Positions 23,377 through 34,748 of a DNA stretch of 64,000 nt are shown one piece after another. Below the pieces are notes generated by a model that had not been told where the DNA came from, searched no databases, and worked only from the letters and a program-made list of their open reading frames with translations. Source of the DNA: Monocercomonoides exilis (taxonomy: Eukaryota > Preaxostyla > Oxymonadida > Polymastigidae); the NCBI GenBank assembly GCA_001643675.2, contig LSRY02000007.1:67001-131000 (forward strand). The letters are read 5' to 3'. How positions within the stretch are numbered: the first letter of the stretch is position 1; each line of letters starts with the position of its first letter. A program made the translations under genes and the position numbers.

Positions 23377-25505
23377 ATGTTGGAGCAAGATGATTGGAAG
23401 TGTACTGTTTGATTTTTTTTTTTTCAAACATTATTTGCATATATGTTAAATTCGCTTTTTTAATTCTAAAGGTTTGCGATGCTTTTAATCATGCTCGACG
23501 CTTGTCATGTAACAAATGTGGAAGTATTCCGTGGAAACAAGAAACTTTAGAGGCACTCACAACTTTGAGAGAGAGATCAAAATCTCCATCTAATTGGCCT
23601 CATAGGGCTATTGGTCGTTTACCAGCATCTTTGCCTCCACTTTCTGTAGAAAAGCTGAAAAACTGTTCTTCATTTCCTTCTCATAGAGAACAAGCAACAA
23701 GTAGAAATGAATCATATCCCACATCATACACATTTTATACGACACGAGAGCGTTCTTCATCATTCGAGCATCCATTACCAAAGCTTCAAAAAGTTGATCT
23801 TTCTGCTTTTTCTGAAAGATTGCAGGATATTAAAAAGAAACAAACCTTTCAAGGCAAAAACCTTGAGCAGCAAAACGATAAACAAAAAGATCAACAATTT
23901 GAAGAAGGATTTGGGGATATTGCTAAGACGAAGTTTCCTCAAAAAAGTGAAAAAACTATTTTTTCAATGAGCGAAAATGAAGGAAAATCACCAAGAGCAG
24001 TTGGCTCATATCGCTGTGGAACCATTCGATCTCCAAATCAATTTTTCGCTCATAAGCGGTTTGGTGATCTTTCGTGCCATTCAGAAAAAAACGTAAACTT
24101 TAATGATGAATCACAAATGCAATCTCTTGTTTTATATTTAAAAAAGCAAGAAAATGCCAGAGAAGAGAGTGAATCACCCCAACAGATAAAATGTCACAAT
24201 GAAAATTTGTCCAGCAACGAAGAAGCGGATCAATTTTCACCGCGCACCGAATCTTCGCCTCAACCGTCTTTTTCAAGTGGAGTTTCTAATTCTTCGAGTC
24301 CACTCCGTCACAACACAACACAACCACAGCAAAGCAGCAATGAGCCAGCTGTGCTGACTGAAAGAAAATCGAGGCAAGGAAGAAGAGTCCGCTTAGGGGG
24401 GGGCTTTGGAAGGGAGAAGATTTGGGATTTGGACGAAATAGGTGCAACGCGAAGAGAAAGCAGAAAATCCAAAGAGAATACAGGAGAAAGAGCAAAATCA
24501 GAGAACAAGACAAATACAGCATTGGGCGATACCTCTGCTGCTTTTTCTAAAACATCCCAATCTCATTCAGCCTCTGCCACACACAGCATTGCTAAGACAA
24601 AAGGACGTGTTGCTTCTTCTTCTAATTCTAATTCTTCTTCTCAATCAGATTCTCCTCCTCTTTCGCCTTCTCCACCACCTCCGTCTCTTCGCTCGCTGCC
24701 TTCAATTGCTATTCGCTCAGTGCCTTCTTCTTCTTCTTCTTCTTCTTGTGATATGACTTCTTCTCCCTCACTTTCTCCTCCAACTGTTTCTTTGCCAAAA
24801 GTGTCGAGTCATTCGCCTGCAAAAGAAACGAAACTTATTTCTGATGATTCTTCTGCATTTCAATTTCCATTTCTCACTTCATCCACTTCATCATCATCAT
24901 CTTCTTCTTCTTCTTCCTCTTCTTCTTCTTCCTCCTCTTCTTCTTCCTCCTCTTCCTCTTCTTCTTCCTCTTGTGATAAATCAACCACAAATGATATTTT
25001 GTCTGCTTTTTCCGGCAGCTCTCCAAACATCATCGTCAAACCGTATTTTGAACCAATCTCTCCAAAAAGCGAAAATCGAATAGAATTAAGTGAGCACAAT
25101 AAAACGCCAGAAAGAGAACCGAAAGACAGAAAAGAAGAAAGAAATAGAAACATTCACAATTTGAATGGGAACGAAAGAGCTGACAGGGAAAATCATGTAA
25201 ATTCTCCTCCTTCTCAGTCGCACTCCTTTTCTTTACTTGCACACCCACCTCATACATCATCTTCTCCTATTGCTCCTTCTCTTTCTTCTTCTTCTTCTTC
25301 TTCTTTCTATTCACCTGCTTCTGTACGAAAGGTTAGCACAATTTTGGATCAAGTGCAATCGCCATCATCTTCATACAGCCCATCACCTGTTTCGCTTTCT
25401 CCTCATGCTCCGATGCTTGCTCAGTCTTCTCTTTCTCGTTCATTTTCTCCTTCTGCTTTTTCAAAAATGGTTCCATTTCACACAAGTCCAAGTACTAAAA
25501 AGTGA
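23377..25505 (+). CDS. RanBP2-type zinc finger protein with long Ser-rich tail
   Basis: The N-terminus is a RanBP2-type zinc finger that only becomes visible after splicing. Exon 1 (23377-23406) encodes MLEQDDWKCT; a GTTTGA donor and AAAG acceptor (intron 23407-23471) join it to VCDAFNHARRLSCNKC. This gives W-x-C-x2-C-x3-N-x6-C-x2-C, the family pattern. Such fingers bind RNA, ubiquitin or Ran depending on the subfamily. The remaining roughly 660 residues are low complexity: charged segments with SFEHPLPKLQKVDLSAFSERL, Ser/Pro blocks and pure Ser runs at about 24727-24750, 24886-24970 and 25279-25300. The protein is 687 residues in total. The finger is the only domain seen; the tail is probably disordered. 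Confidence 0.75.
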
Positions 25506-25763
25506 GATGTTTCAATACTTGGAAAAAAGTATTGTTTGTGTAATTATTTGAATCCTTAAAGTTTTTACTGTCTGTTTTATGCTGTTTTTGTTATTTCTTA
25601 TTGTAATGTATGTAATTTTCATGTTCCTTGTTTCATTAAGCTTTATGTGTCATCATAATAACTTCAAAAATAAAAAATTATTATGGCCCAAATTTTTGAT
25701 CATTCTTCGATCTTTACATACTTAGATATATCGATATATCGTTGAGCTTTAAAATCTATCACC

Positions 25764-26486
25764 ATGTCAACTGAAATATCGCTGGACATAGAAGAAATGG
25801 AAAAAATAATTCCTCAAGCGACTAGACCTAATGTTAAACGTTTACTTGAGGGTGTTCTGCGAGATCTTAAGATTCAAAAGGATTCTCTTCCAGAACCTGC
25901 TCCAGTAACGCAACCAGAACGCATTACAAAGTCATATGTTGAAGCATCTAGTTGTGGTTGGGATCAAGAAGGACCGAATATTTTGTTGTTCTGGGAATTG
26001 CCAGAAGTTGGAACTGTTCCAAAAGATAAAATTAATGTGACATGGAATCCTGAGTCAATGATTTGCACAGTTGAAGGACTCAAAGGAAAGAATCATCGTC
26101 TTTCAATAGGACCATTCTTCAGAGAAATCAATACAACTGCTTCAACATATAAAGTTGGACGAAATAGAATAACTTTCACAGTTCAGAAAGAAGTAAAAGG
26201 AAATAGATGGGATGACCTCAAGAGGAAAGAAGACAAATTTAAGCCAAAGAAGAACAAGCCAACAGATAATAGCGATCCCGGAGCTGGTTTGATGGATCTT
26301 ATGAGAAATTTGTATGAAGAAGGAGATGATGAAATGAAGCGTACAATTGCAAAAGCATGGACAGAAAGCAGAGAACAGCAAGCTCGTGGTGGAATGCCAG
26401 GAATGGGAGGGATGGGAGGAATGGGAGGAATGGGTGGTATGGGTGGTATGGGTGGTATGGGAGGCATGGGAGATATGGACTTCTAA
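25764..26486 (+). CDS. CACYBP: CacyBP/SIP homologue (CS and SGS domains)
   Basis: 240-residue single-exon protein. In animals CacyBP/SIP links Siah-type E3 ligases to Skp1 and binds S100 proteins and tubulin. The order of parts matches the family: an N-terminal helical region (LDIEEMEKIIPQATRPNVKR), a CS domain opening SSCGWDQEGPNILLFWELP and closing ITFTVQKEVKGNRWDDL, then the SGS motif DPGAGLMDLMRNLYEEGDDE with MKRTIAKAWTESREQQA. The tail after the SGS region is unusual: about eight GGM repeats (26388-26470) ending GDMDF. GGM/GGMP tails are known in Hsp70 and related chaperones and are not standard for CacyBP. It sits 258 bases downstream of the zinc-finger gene on the same strand. Confidence 0.9.
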   Translation: MSTEISLDIEEMEKIIPQATRPNVKRLLEGVLRDLKIQKDSLPEPAPVTQPERITKSYVEASSCGWDQEGPNILLFWELPEVGTVPKDKINVTWNPESMICTVEGLKGKNHRLSIGPFFREINTTASTYKVGRNRITFTVQKEVKGNRWDDLKRKEDKFKPKKNKPTDNSDPGAGLMDLMRNLYEEGDDEMKRTIAKAWTESREQQARGGMPGMGGMGGMGGMGGMGGMGGMGGMGDMDF

Positions 26487-28105
26487 ATTGCCTTTCATAC
26501 TTCTCATTTTTTTCACTTCTGTTATGAAATTTCAAACATTCGACATTTTAACTTTTGAATCAGTTTTTTCTTTTATGATTGAAAATTGTCACAATTATAC
26601 AAATTATTTTAGTAATAATCTTCTAAATTAACTACATATGTGTAACTTTCATTTTTAGACTTTCAAAAATTGTTAAAAAAAAAAAAAAAGAGCAATTTAT
26701 CTACGCAACTTCATGTTTCAATCTTTTTTATTAAAAAATTAGTTTTTTCAATGATAGAGAGAATAATAATCACACAAAAATTAATAAAGCAAAACATAAT
26801 AATAAACAACTCATTAAAATATTCAAATCATAATAACTGTTTGTCGCGCTGATTGTGTATATTTTGAAAATTTGGATATACCGACATCAAACTGATTGCA
26901 CAAGCAACACGATAATTTGCTCTCAGAGATATAACTAGTCCAAAAGATCCACAGAAAAAAAAGACTCAACCACAACGAACCATTTGACGCAGTTCGTCGT
27001 GTATATCTTAAATTTCAGAATCATTTGCGGCTTGTTCTCTTGACTGTTCACAACTTTTCATTTTCATTGCATACCATAACAAATCAATTTTCATTCAATA
27101 ATTGCAGCTTCTGTTTCAAAATTTTTCATATATTCAATGTCAAAAACAAAAATAAATATCTCAACAAAATTTCATCCTCTTGTAATAAGCATAAACATCT
27201 TCCCTCAAATTTTGTAATCATTTCAACAAATTTTCATCAGAATACTTTTCAAAATCATTCTTTTCTTTGAACACGCTTCTTCTTTAAAGTTCATATTCAA
27301 ATAATAAGTGAAATTTTTCATTTTGAAGCTCAACATCATTTAAATGATTTTTTGCTTTCGCTTTCCATTCATAATTTATTAACATCTTCAATAATGTATT
27401 GTGAAATTATTTCCTGAAAAAAATATATTTAAAAATCAATAAAAAATTGATAATTAATCATCAAAAATTAAATCTCAATTCCAAAAAAATTAGCATGTTC
27501 AAGAAAATCTCAGACGGGTAAACGTGTCAACATTATGATTTCTGACAAATCAATCAAGCTAAACGTTACCAGTATCATCATTTTAAAAAATGCTCTCTCT
27601 CTCTCTCTATCTATCTATCTCAAAAGAACATTAATCGAGAACATACTGTGATTGAATGATATTAAATCAAAAAAATACTTTTCCTCGCAAAAGATAATAT
27701 ATATCCTATTGAAAAAATAATTATATTAAAAAAACAAAAATGAGATTTCATTAGTAAAAAGATATCTAGTTCATAAAATCGAAATTTCTCAATCAACAAG
27801 TATCAGAAAAGGTGAAATTGTTTTTCTCTTCATGGATATCAGATACCATAGAGATAATCAGTTTCATTCATCATTATATTACTATTTCTCGTTTAAAACA
27901 AATTTTCAACTTTTATCATACGTATTGCTCAATTAAATAGTGTTCTCTTTTGTCTTTAGCAAAACTGATCAATCGCTTCGCACAAAATATTCAACGAAAA
28001 TCAACTTTCATTCTCACGTTTATAGATCTTAACCATTTTTAGATATAAATTTCCATAATTTGCAATAGGTTTTATTGCCATAACATTTTTTTGAGAAATA
28101 AATTA
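26487..28105. other. Gene-poor AT-rich DNA with a microsatellite
   Basis: 1.6 kb without a supportable gene. It contains a CT/ATCT microsatellite at about 27592-27621 and A/T runs. ORFs at 26670 and 27025 are low-complexity and lack family motifs. Confidence 0.55.
27592..27621. repeat. CT/TATC microsatellite
   Basis: About eight CT units run directly into several ATCT units. Confidence 0.8.
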
Positions 28106-29143
28106 ATGTCTGGCTCTGCTGTGGTCGACATAATTGATCCAAATTTGAAGGATGCTACTTTCAGACAAATTGTCACATTTGCAGAAAAGGCAAAGGAACT
28201 GGACATCTTGTCAAATCGGTACAAAGATTATTTGAAGCATGATTCCAGTTTGTTGAATTGTTTTATTTGTATTTCTTTGGAATTTCTTCTTTCAAAACAG
28301 AAAAATCACAAGAAGTGTTGGAATTGACAAGGGCTTTACTTCAAAAACAAGAACTTGATACTGTTCCTTTGAATCCTGTATTTTTTTTTAATTTATGAAA
28401 TTGATTTTTATTTTGACGTTTTCTAAGATAATAAAAGAAATGGATACAATCGCAAGAGATTGCTTAAATGATTACATTAATCAAACGACATCGTTTACCT
28501 TGTGGTTTATGCTTGACAAGCCAGAAATATCAGATACAGATCAATTTGACGCTCAAGTTATTGTATGATAAACAAATTGTTCATATTGATTTTTTTCATT
28601 CCATCATATAATTGTTATTGATGCGACTGATTTTCGTTTTGTAAAGGAAACGGTTCTTGGCTTATTGATCCAGTATAAAACATTTGCAGTGGAAATGCTT
28701 GAACATTTTGAATTGTATCATAACACAAGAGGAAAATTATTTGTAAAAGTGTGTTTGATGAAGCCTCTTTTTATGCATTAAAATTATTGGCTTGAAAATG
28801 AATTTCAATTTATTCTGAAAAATGAAATCAATTTCAAAAGTATTTTATCTATCCTGGGGTTGAAGACATCGCAGATGCAATTGTCGAAACAGATGCAAAG
28901 CAACTGGCAGAAGCTGCACAAATTTTAATAGATTTAAAGTGTGTTCTGTTTCTTTATGATATTTTTATTATTTAAAAATTAATATCTTTATTTCGATAAC
29001 ATTTCATTCTCTCAATCAAATTGGAATTTTTCGTATCCAAATGGTTCATCAGGGACTATTATATTCATATACATGATCAAATTGTTAAAAATATTGAAAA
29101 AATGACAAAATCTCCAAAGAAACAGAAACATGGAAGATCTTGA
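28106..29143 (+). CDS. Proteasome activator PA28/REG homologue
   Basis: Small multi-exon gene encoding roughly 220 residues. PA28 forms a heptameric ring that caps the 20S proteasome and opens its gate without ATP. Exons by frame: 28106-28247 (MSGSAVVDIIDPNLKDATF; donor GTTTGT), 28301-28377, about 28430-28563, about 28647-28750, about 28840-28938, and a last exon from about 29053 to 29143. The signatures are in the second half: HNTRGKLFVKYF, PGVEDIADAIVETDAKQLAEAAQI, then DYYIHIHDQIVKNIEKM followed by a basic tail with SPKKQKHGRS. This order (RG-K, P-V-x-D, D-K, Y-x-IHD-x-I-x-KN-x-EK) is the REG C-terminal activation and dimer region. The Lys/Asp-rich variable loop typical of animal REG-alpha is absent. 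The call rests on this pattern and not on an alignment. Confidence 0.78.
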
Positions 29144-29481
29144 AAAAGTCAAAATTTTTTTCAAAATTGATGAAATTTATGATTTGCTCTTTATTTCTAA
29201 GCTATTAAAGTTCATTTCATCTCTCAATCACTTCAACGCATTGACTTTCCGTTTTTATAAACATTATTATAATATTTTTGTAAATATGAATTGAATGATT
29301 TCATTTTAATTTGTATTTTAAAAATATTGTTATGTGAATCGATCAAATTGTCAACCGATCAAGCCCTTTTACAGTCGCGTCATGTTTAAAGAAGGTTATT
29401 GCAACTTTTCAATTTGAATGACTTATTTATTATTTACTATTTTTGTGGCTGTATGTATTTATTTTGTGTTTAAATCTTAAA
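29144..29481. other. Intergenic DNA, no gene seen
   Basis: AT-rich spacer between the PA28 stop and the Gln/Pro-rich gene on the same strand. Confidence 0.5.
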
Positions 29482-29527
29482 ATGAAAAAAATATTAGTTG
29501 TGTTCTTGTCAATATTTTGTCCCTGCA

Positions 29528-30287
29528 ATGCATGCCAGTCGAGATGATTTTCCACCGAGAAAATCTTTTTCATCACATCACACCCAACAACAAATGCCAC
29601 AACAAATTCCACAACAGATGCCACAGCAAATGCCTCAAGTTCAGAAACAAATTGATCCTTCTGTTTGAAAAAATTCAATTTTTTTTTATTATCTTTTTGT
29701 TATTCGATTCTGTCAATGATAGAGTTACATGCCATCACCTACTTCCATGACATTTTTACCACCTCAAGATGAATATAGTATTTTGGATTATGATTCACCT
29801 TCTACTTATATTGATGATAGAGCCAGAAACTACCCTCCTCAGCAACCCCAACAGCAAATGCAGCATCAACCTCAACAGCAACAGCAACAAAAACAATTTC
29901 ATCCCATTCGACCATTGCCTCCTCATGTTATTGAACATATGAAAGAAGATGAAGAGATTTCAAAGATCAGAAAAAGTGCTGTTACAAATCGTGGAAATTT
30001 CATTGCAAGAAAAGCAGTTCCAAATTTTGATCCTCATTCTGCATTTCCAGCGGTGTGCTTCACTGTCTCATATTTATTCTCATCTCAAATTTCTTTATCA
30101 TTATTATTCCTTTATGTAGCATCCAACTCCTCTATTCTCTTCTCCACCTCCTACAGAGGTGATGGTTTGGAGCGATGAGCCATTTCTACCTCTTTGCAAT
30201 CAAGACACTTCATGTAGACGATACTATACAGTTTGTGATTGTTCCATGCGAGATCAATATCCCTGGTTGTGTTGGGATGTTCAGTGA
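29528..30287 (+). CDS. Gln/Pro-rich protein with Cys-rich C-terminus
   Basis: Family not recognised. Exon 1 from ATG 29528 reads MHASRDDFPPRKS, then repeats of QQ-M/I-P (QQMPQQIPQQMPQQMP), ending at a GTTTGA donor. Exon 2 (about 29721-30052) has DEYSILDYDSPSTYIDD, a second Gln stretch and PLPPHVIEHMKEDEEI. Exon 3 (about 30119-30287) has PTPLFSSPPPTEVMVW and a Cys-rich end (LCNQDTSCRRYYTVCDC, then WLCWDVQ). Clustered cysteines suggest an oxidising compartment, yet the ATG in this frame has no signal peptide. A hydrophobic signal-like start, MKKILVVFLSIFCPCNA, lies at 29482 in a different frame (see findings). The gene is probably real because both introns join in frame. Confidence 0.5.
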
Positions 30288-30780
30288 GAAAGGAATAATA
30301 TAGGCTTTGGCTTAAATGATAAAAGAATGGAAGTTATATTACTTTTTTTAACGATAGGTGGTATTTTTTTCTTTTATTATTGTTATTCGATGTATTCTTC
30401 GTTCATTTCAAATTGATGTGTGATCATGACAGTGATAATTTTAATAAATAAATAAGGCTGGGGTTGTTGCATCACGTTAGTATTATTCTTGATTTTTCAA
30501 TTTCACTTTTTTTTTTCCAATAAAATACGCACGAACAAGAAATCAAAACGATAGCATAAACAAATGAAGTGGACTTAAGAAGCAATTGAACCAACAAATT
30601 AAAATGAACATTCAAAAATTTTTATTCAAATTCAAAGATAAATTAATTAATTTTATCTTCAATTTTTGTCTTCACTTTCTTTTCAATTTAAATACATTTG
30701 CAAAAGAGAGAAAAGCGGATTAAACAACTGTTACAAATAAATATTACTAGTCATAATGAGTATTTCCAAAAAATATAAAT
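30288..30780. other. Intergenic DNA between convergent genes
   Basis: AT-rich DNA; nothing supportable seen on either strand. Confidence 0.5.
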
Positions 30781-32429
30781 CTATTCCTGTGCTTTGCTGG
30801 CGTCTTCTTTCTTTTCTTCTTCTATTGTTTCATTTTTTTCTTCTTTCTTTTCTTCTTCGGTTTTGTTTTCATTCTTTTCTTCATCTTTCGTTTGTTCGTC
30901 TTCTTTAGCCTTTTCTTCTTCTTTCTCTTCTTCTTTGTGTTGTTCACTTTCCTTTGGTTTCTTTTGTTCCATCTCTGCTAAAATAGCATCTACCACAAGT
31001 TGGCACATCGAAGGGAGCTCATTTGCCAGAGGAGTTTCGAAGCAGAATCGCACAGGCTGCTCCGCTGTTGGCCCAGGAACACTGTCAACAACAATTTGAA
31101 AAGAACACACATGATATGGAAAAAATGGTGCGTGACGGTTAAAATTAATTGATTAAAAAAAGATTGTAATTAAAAGATTAAGGAAAGGGAAATAGAAAGA
31201 AAACAAGAGAAATGAAAGGGGAAAAAAAATATAAAAGAGTTTCAATCGCAAAAGAAAAGGACAGAAACAATGAAAAATATGTTATGACTTTCGAATCAAA
31301 ACGACTTTAAAATTGAGGCGTTTTGGTTACGCTGTTTAAAGTAAGATTCCAAACCTGTAAGCAAATGTAGATGTAGGTGCGTGGAGTGCCCATCCAATTA
31401 TCTCTCGAAATGAATTCACTCTGATTTGCATATTCTGCCAATTCTTCCCTTTCTTCATATCTAAAGGCTTGTAGTATGTATAAATTCCATTTTTGTTTAT
31501 TGCAATAATTCCTGGCCTCCTTTTTGGTTCCCCGCCATCAATTGGTATAACCTCTACGCCTTCATAAAATACACTCCCAAATACATCTGGGACCATTTCC
31601 TTCAGCATATTCAAATATCTAACTTTTCCTTCAAACTCACTTGCTATTGATGATGATCCAAGACGTATGTATGCTTCGAGTAACTGCTTCTCCCATTGAG
31701 CAGGCTTCTTTCTTTCAATGATGCCAGTTGGAATAAAACGATTGACCAATCCAGCGGATCTTAAAAATCAAAACACATTTTTAAAACAAGTTGAAAGATA
31801 TGTAAAAATCAAGTTATTTTTTGTTATATTGTTGGCTAAATCCAATTTTCACAATTGATTCAAACGTTAAAAAGCCAGATTTATGCTTAGAAGCAGACGG
31901 CTGCCCAAAAGTTACCCGTAAGTCAACAGCTGCAAGCTCTAGAAAATCGTGTTCATCTAAAACATAATATCCTCGAAGTACTTCTTCCCTCATCTAATAA
32001 ATATAAAATGAATAAATATCAAAGCTTTTCAAAATAATAATAATAATAACTGCAAACTTGTATAAAAGTCATATGAACAGCAACAGCATCTGTCATATTA
32101 GTTTCAAGAAAATGCCTCCTCTTGTAAACAAGTGTATTTGGGGGTGTGACTCGTGGAACAAGGTTTTCAGGAAGCAAAAAACGATCTGTGTTCGTTAAAT
32201 GTAAATTTTTTGAATATATAAGCGGTTTTCATTAATAATAAATATGTGATGTTTTTTGCATACCGTATGTCACTCCTCCATCCGAAAATGATTCAAAAGA
32301 TGCAAAAGCTTCTGTATCAACTGTAAGTTGTATTTTGGAAGCGATTTTCTGATTAAGTTCACTAACAGTTGTGTCATCGCCAATGACAAATTTTTTGGTG
32401 CTTTTATCCTCAAATACAACCTCGATCAT
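30781..32429 (-). CDS. FERM-domain protein
   Basis: FERM proteins link membranes and membrane receptors to the cytoskeleton. All three FERM lobes can be read through in-frame introns. F1 from ATG 32429: a ubiquitin-like fold with IEVVFEDKSTKKFVIG and TVSELNQKIASKI. After a GTATGC donor comes DRFLLPENLVPRVTPP. F2: TNMTDAVAVHMTFIQ (donor GTTTGC), REEVLRGYYVLDEHDFLELAA, then LTFESIVKIGFSQQY. Next comes NRFIPTGIIERKKPAQWE (exon about 31353-31750), then the F3 PTB/PH-like lobe with GIIAINKNGIYTYY and SFREIIGWALHAPTSTFAY. F3 closes in the last exon with VRFCFETPLANELPSMCQLV. The order resembles the talin/myosin-type head. The protein then ends in about 60 Glu/Lys-rich residues, with no rod, kinase or actin-binding module. 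Confidence 0.8.
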
Positions 32430-32607
32430 TATTGACTTATTTCATTAAGGGTTTTCACTAATAGATAAGTAGAAAAAAACATGATATCAATCAAACGAAA
32501 AGCACAAATAAGAATTTTTCTTTTTCGTTTCATGCATTGTTTGTGAGATTTCTATTTAAATAAGTGTCGTCACAGAAGAAAATTTTAAATTGAATCAAAA
32601 TTATATA

Positions 32608-33614
32608 GGGTCAGCTTTTTAATGGGACTTTTTCCTTTATTGGCACTTTTTTTATTTTCGATCAAAAAAGCTGAGAAGTGAAAAGTGGCTTTCATCATTT
32701 GGATAACCGATTTTAACAAAGTTTATTCAATTTATTTCCGGTTTGTTTTTTAATTTTTGTTTATTATTTAACGAGATATTACGTTTTTTTGATAAATTTG
32801 AATTGGCTTTTCCTACTCAACCAAGCATTTCCAGAAAATGAAAAATACTGTTTTCAAAAGCACTAACTTTTATCTAACTGTTGTTTAATTCTTTTTTTTG
32901 ACAAACATTTTTTTCGTGTTATTTTTGCATTTCATTTTTTTAACAACATGCTAACATAAAACTGATTGTTTCTTTGTAAATATAATGAAATGATAAAAAT
33001 AAAAATGTGATATGAAAAACAAATACCCTAATAATGAAGTTTTATAAAAATAGAACATAGTTTTTTTCTTTTAGTCAAGAACAGCCAAATGGCTCCAACA
33101 ATATTTGATCTTCGATCAAACTTTTGTGACATTGTTAAGTTCTGGACATATAGAAAAAAACTATGTTCTATTTTTATAAAACTTCATTATTAGGGTATTT
33201 GTTTTTCATATCACATTTTTATTTTTATCATTTCATTATATTTACAAAGAAACAATCAGTTTTATGTTAGCATGTTGTTAAAAAAATGAAATGCAAAAAT
33301 AACACGAAAAAAATGTTTGTCAAAAAAAAGAATTAAACAACAGTTAGATAAAAGTTAGTGCTTTTGAAAACAGTATTTTTCATTTTCTGGAAATGCTTGG
33401 TTGAGTAGGAAAAGCCAATTCAAATTTATCAAAAAAACGTAATATCTCGTTAAATAATAAACAAAAATTAAAAAACAAACCGGAAATAAATTGAATAAAC
33501 TTTGTTAAAATCGGTTATCCAAATGATGAAAGCCACTTTTCACTTCTCAGCTTTTTTGATCGAAAATAAAAAAAGTGCCAATAAAGGAAAAAGTCCCATA
33601 AAAAAAGTTGACCC
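32608..33614. repeat. 1 kb palindromic (foldback) element, copy 2
   Basis: Inverted arms at 32608-33069 and about 33152-33614 fold back on each other with only isolated differences, around an 82-base loop. The ends are GGGTCAGC (left) and GTTGACCC (right), each directly flanked by TA, which fits a TA target duplication as made by Tc1/mariner-type enzymes. The subterminal text ATGGGACTTTTTCC and TTTATTGGCAC recurs in copy 3. No transposase ORF is present. Confidence 0.87.
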
Positions 33615-34138
33615 TATTTAAAAGGAAATGCATCATTTTTTAACTATTCAAGAACAAAGTGTGCTCACGAAATAAAAATCAAGAGTATTTGAACAGCAAA
33701 ACATAAGTTATTAATGCCACTAATCAAATAAAATTTTCATTTCGAAATCGAATTATTTATTTTCGATTTTGTATAATTATTTCCGAAATCGAATTATTTT
33801 TTTTGAAATAGAATTATTTTTGGTGTTAATGATTCAAAAACAATTATGAGGAATAAAACTGATTGATTAATTCGATAACTATTAAAAGCTAAATGTTGAA
33901 AAGAAAAACGGAAAGCATTCAAAAGTTTTGAATAAAATGAAAACAGTCTCAGAAAACCCAGAAAAACTGAAAGGCAACCAAAGCTTGGAAAACATTCTAT
34001 TCTGAGAAAGGAATAAGTGGGAATATGTTATTTTCAAATAAAGGAAAACGAAATATTTCAGAAATTATGATTTTGACTTTGTTTTCTTTTGAGAAAAAAA
34101 AATTTTTTTTGGATGATTTTCACGTAATTTTTTGAGTC

Positions 34139-34174
<36 letters not shown>

Positions 34175-34748
34175 ACTCATCCCTTTTAAACCTCAATAAT
34201 ATTATGCATTTGAAAAAATAGAATTCTTTATGATCTATTTACGCAGCGATAATCAAATAAACACAAAAAACCCCTTCCAGTTGCAAAACTCAACAACCTT
34301 ACCAATAATAATATGAAATTCCAGAACAATTGACAATGCTTATAACATATGGCTTCTTTTCATCAGTCAGAACAAAATCATTAACAACAGAGGATATGAT
34401 TTCAACACCTGTAAAAAACCACAACAGATCCTACGTGCAACCATAAAGTTTGCTCTCTGTAACTTCTCCCTCATCAAATATGGATTCAAAACCAACCTCA
34501 ACTTTTCCTTTACCCTCTCCCAGCCACTCACTTTCTTAGTGCATCATACAAAAATCACAGGCAATTATGAACTTTTTGAACATCAATAAAATTAATTCAA
34601 TTTTTCTATCCGTATTCCCTTTTATGATTGAACGATAAACTTCTTTTCTCAAGCGTTTTCTCTTCTGGCTTTATAACTTTCATTCAACTTGAAAGTTTAG
34701 AATTTCTTCATTCATGTTTGCACTTTCAATCCAAGATGACACACTGTA
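33615..34748. other. Spacer between two palindromes with poly(A) and short fuzzy repeats
   Basis: No gene seen. It contains three imperfect copies of a GAAATCGAATTATTT-like unit at about 33740-33820 and a run of about 33 A at 34140-34172. Confidence 0.6.
34140..34172. repeat. Poly(A) tract of about 33 bases
   Basis: Uninterrupted A run, among the longest homopolymers in the window. It could be a polyadenylated-insertion remnant, but no coding body or target duplication is seen beside it. Confidence 0.85.

Noticed and set aside
30794-31099. Ser/Phe-rich plus-strand ORF
   Set aside because: Antisense of the Glu/Lys-rich tail of the FERM gene.
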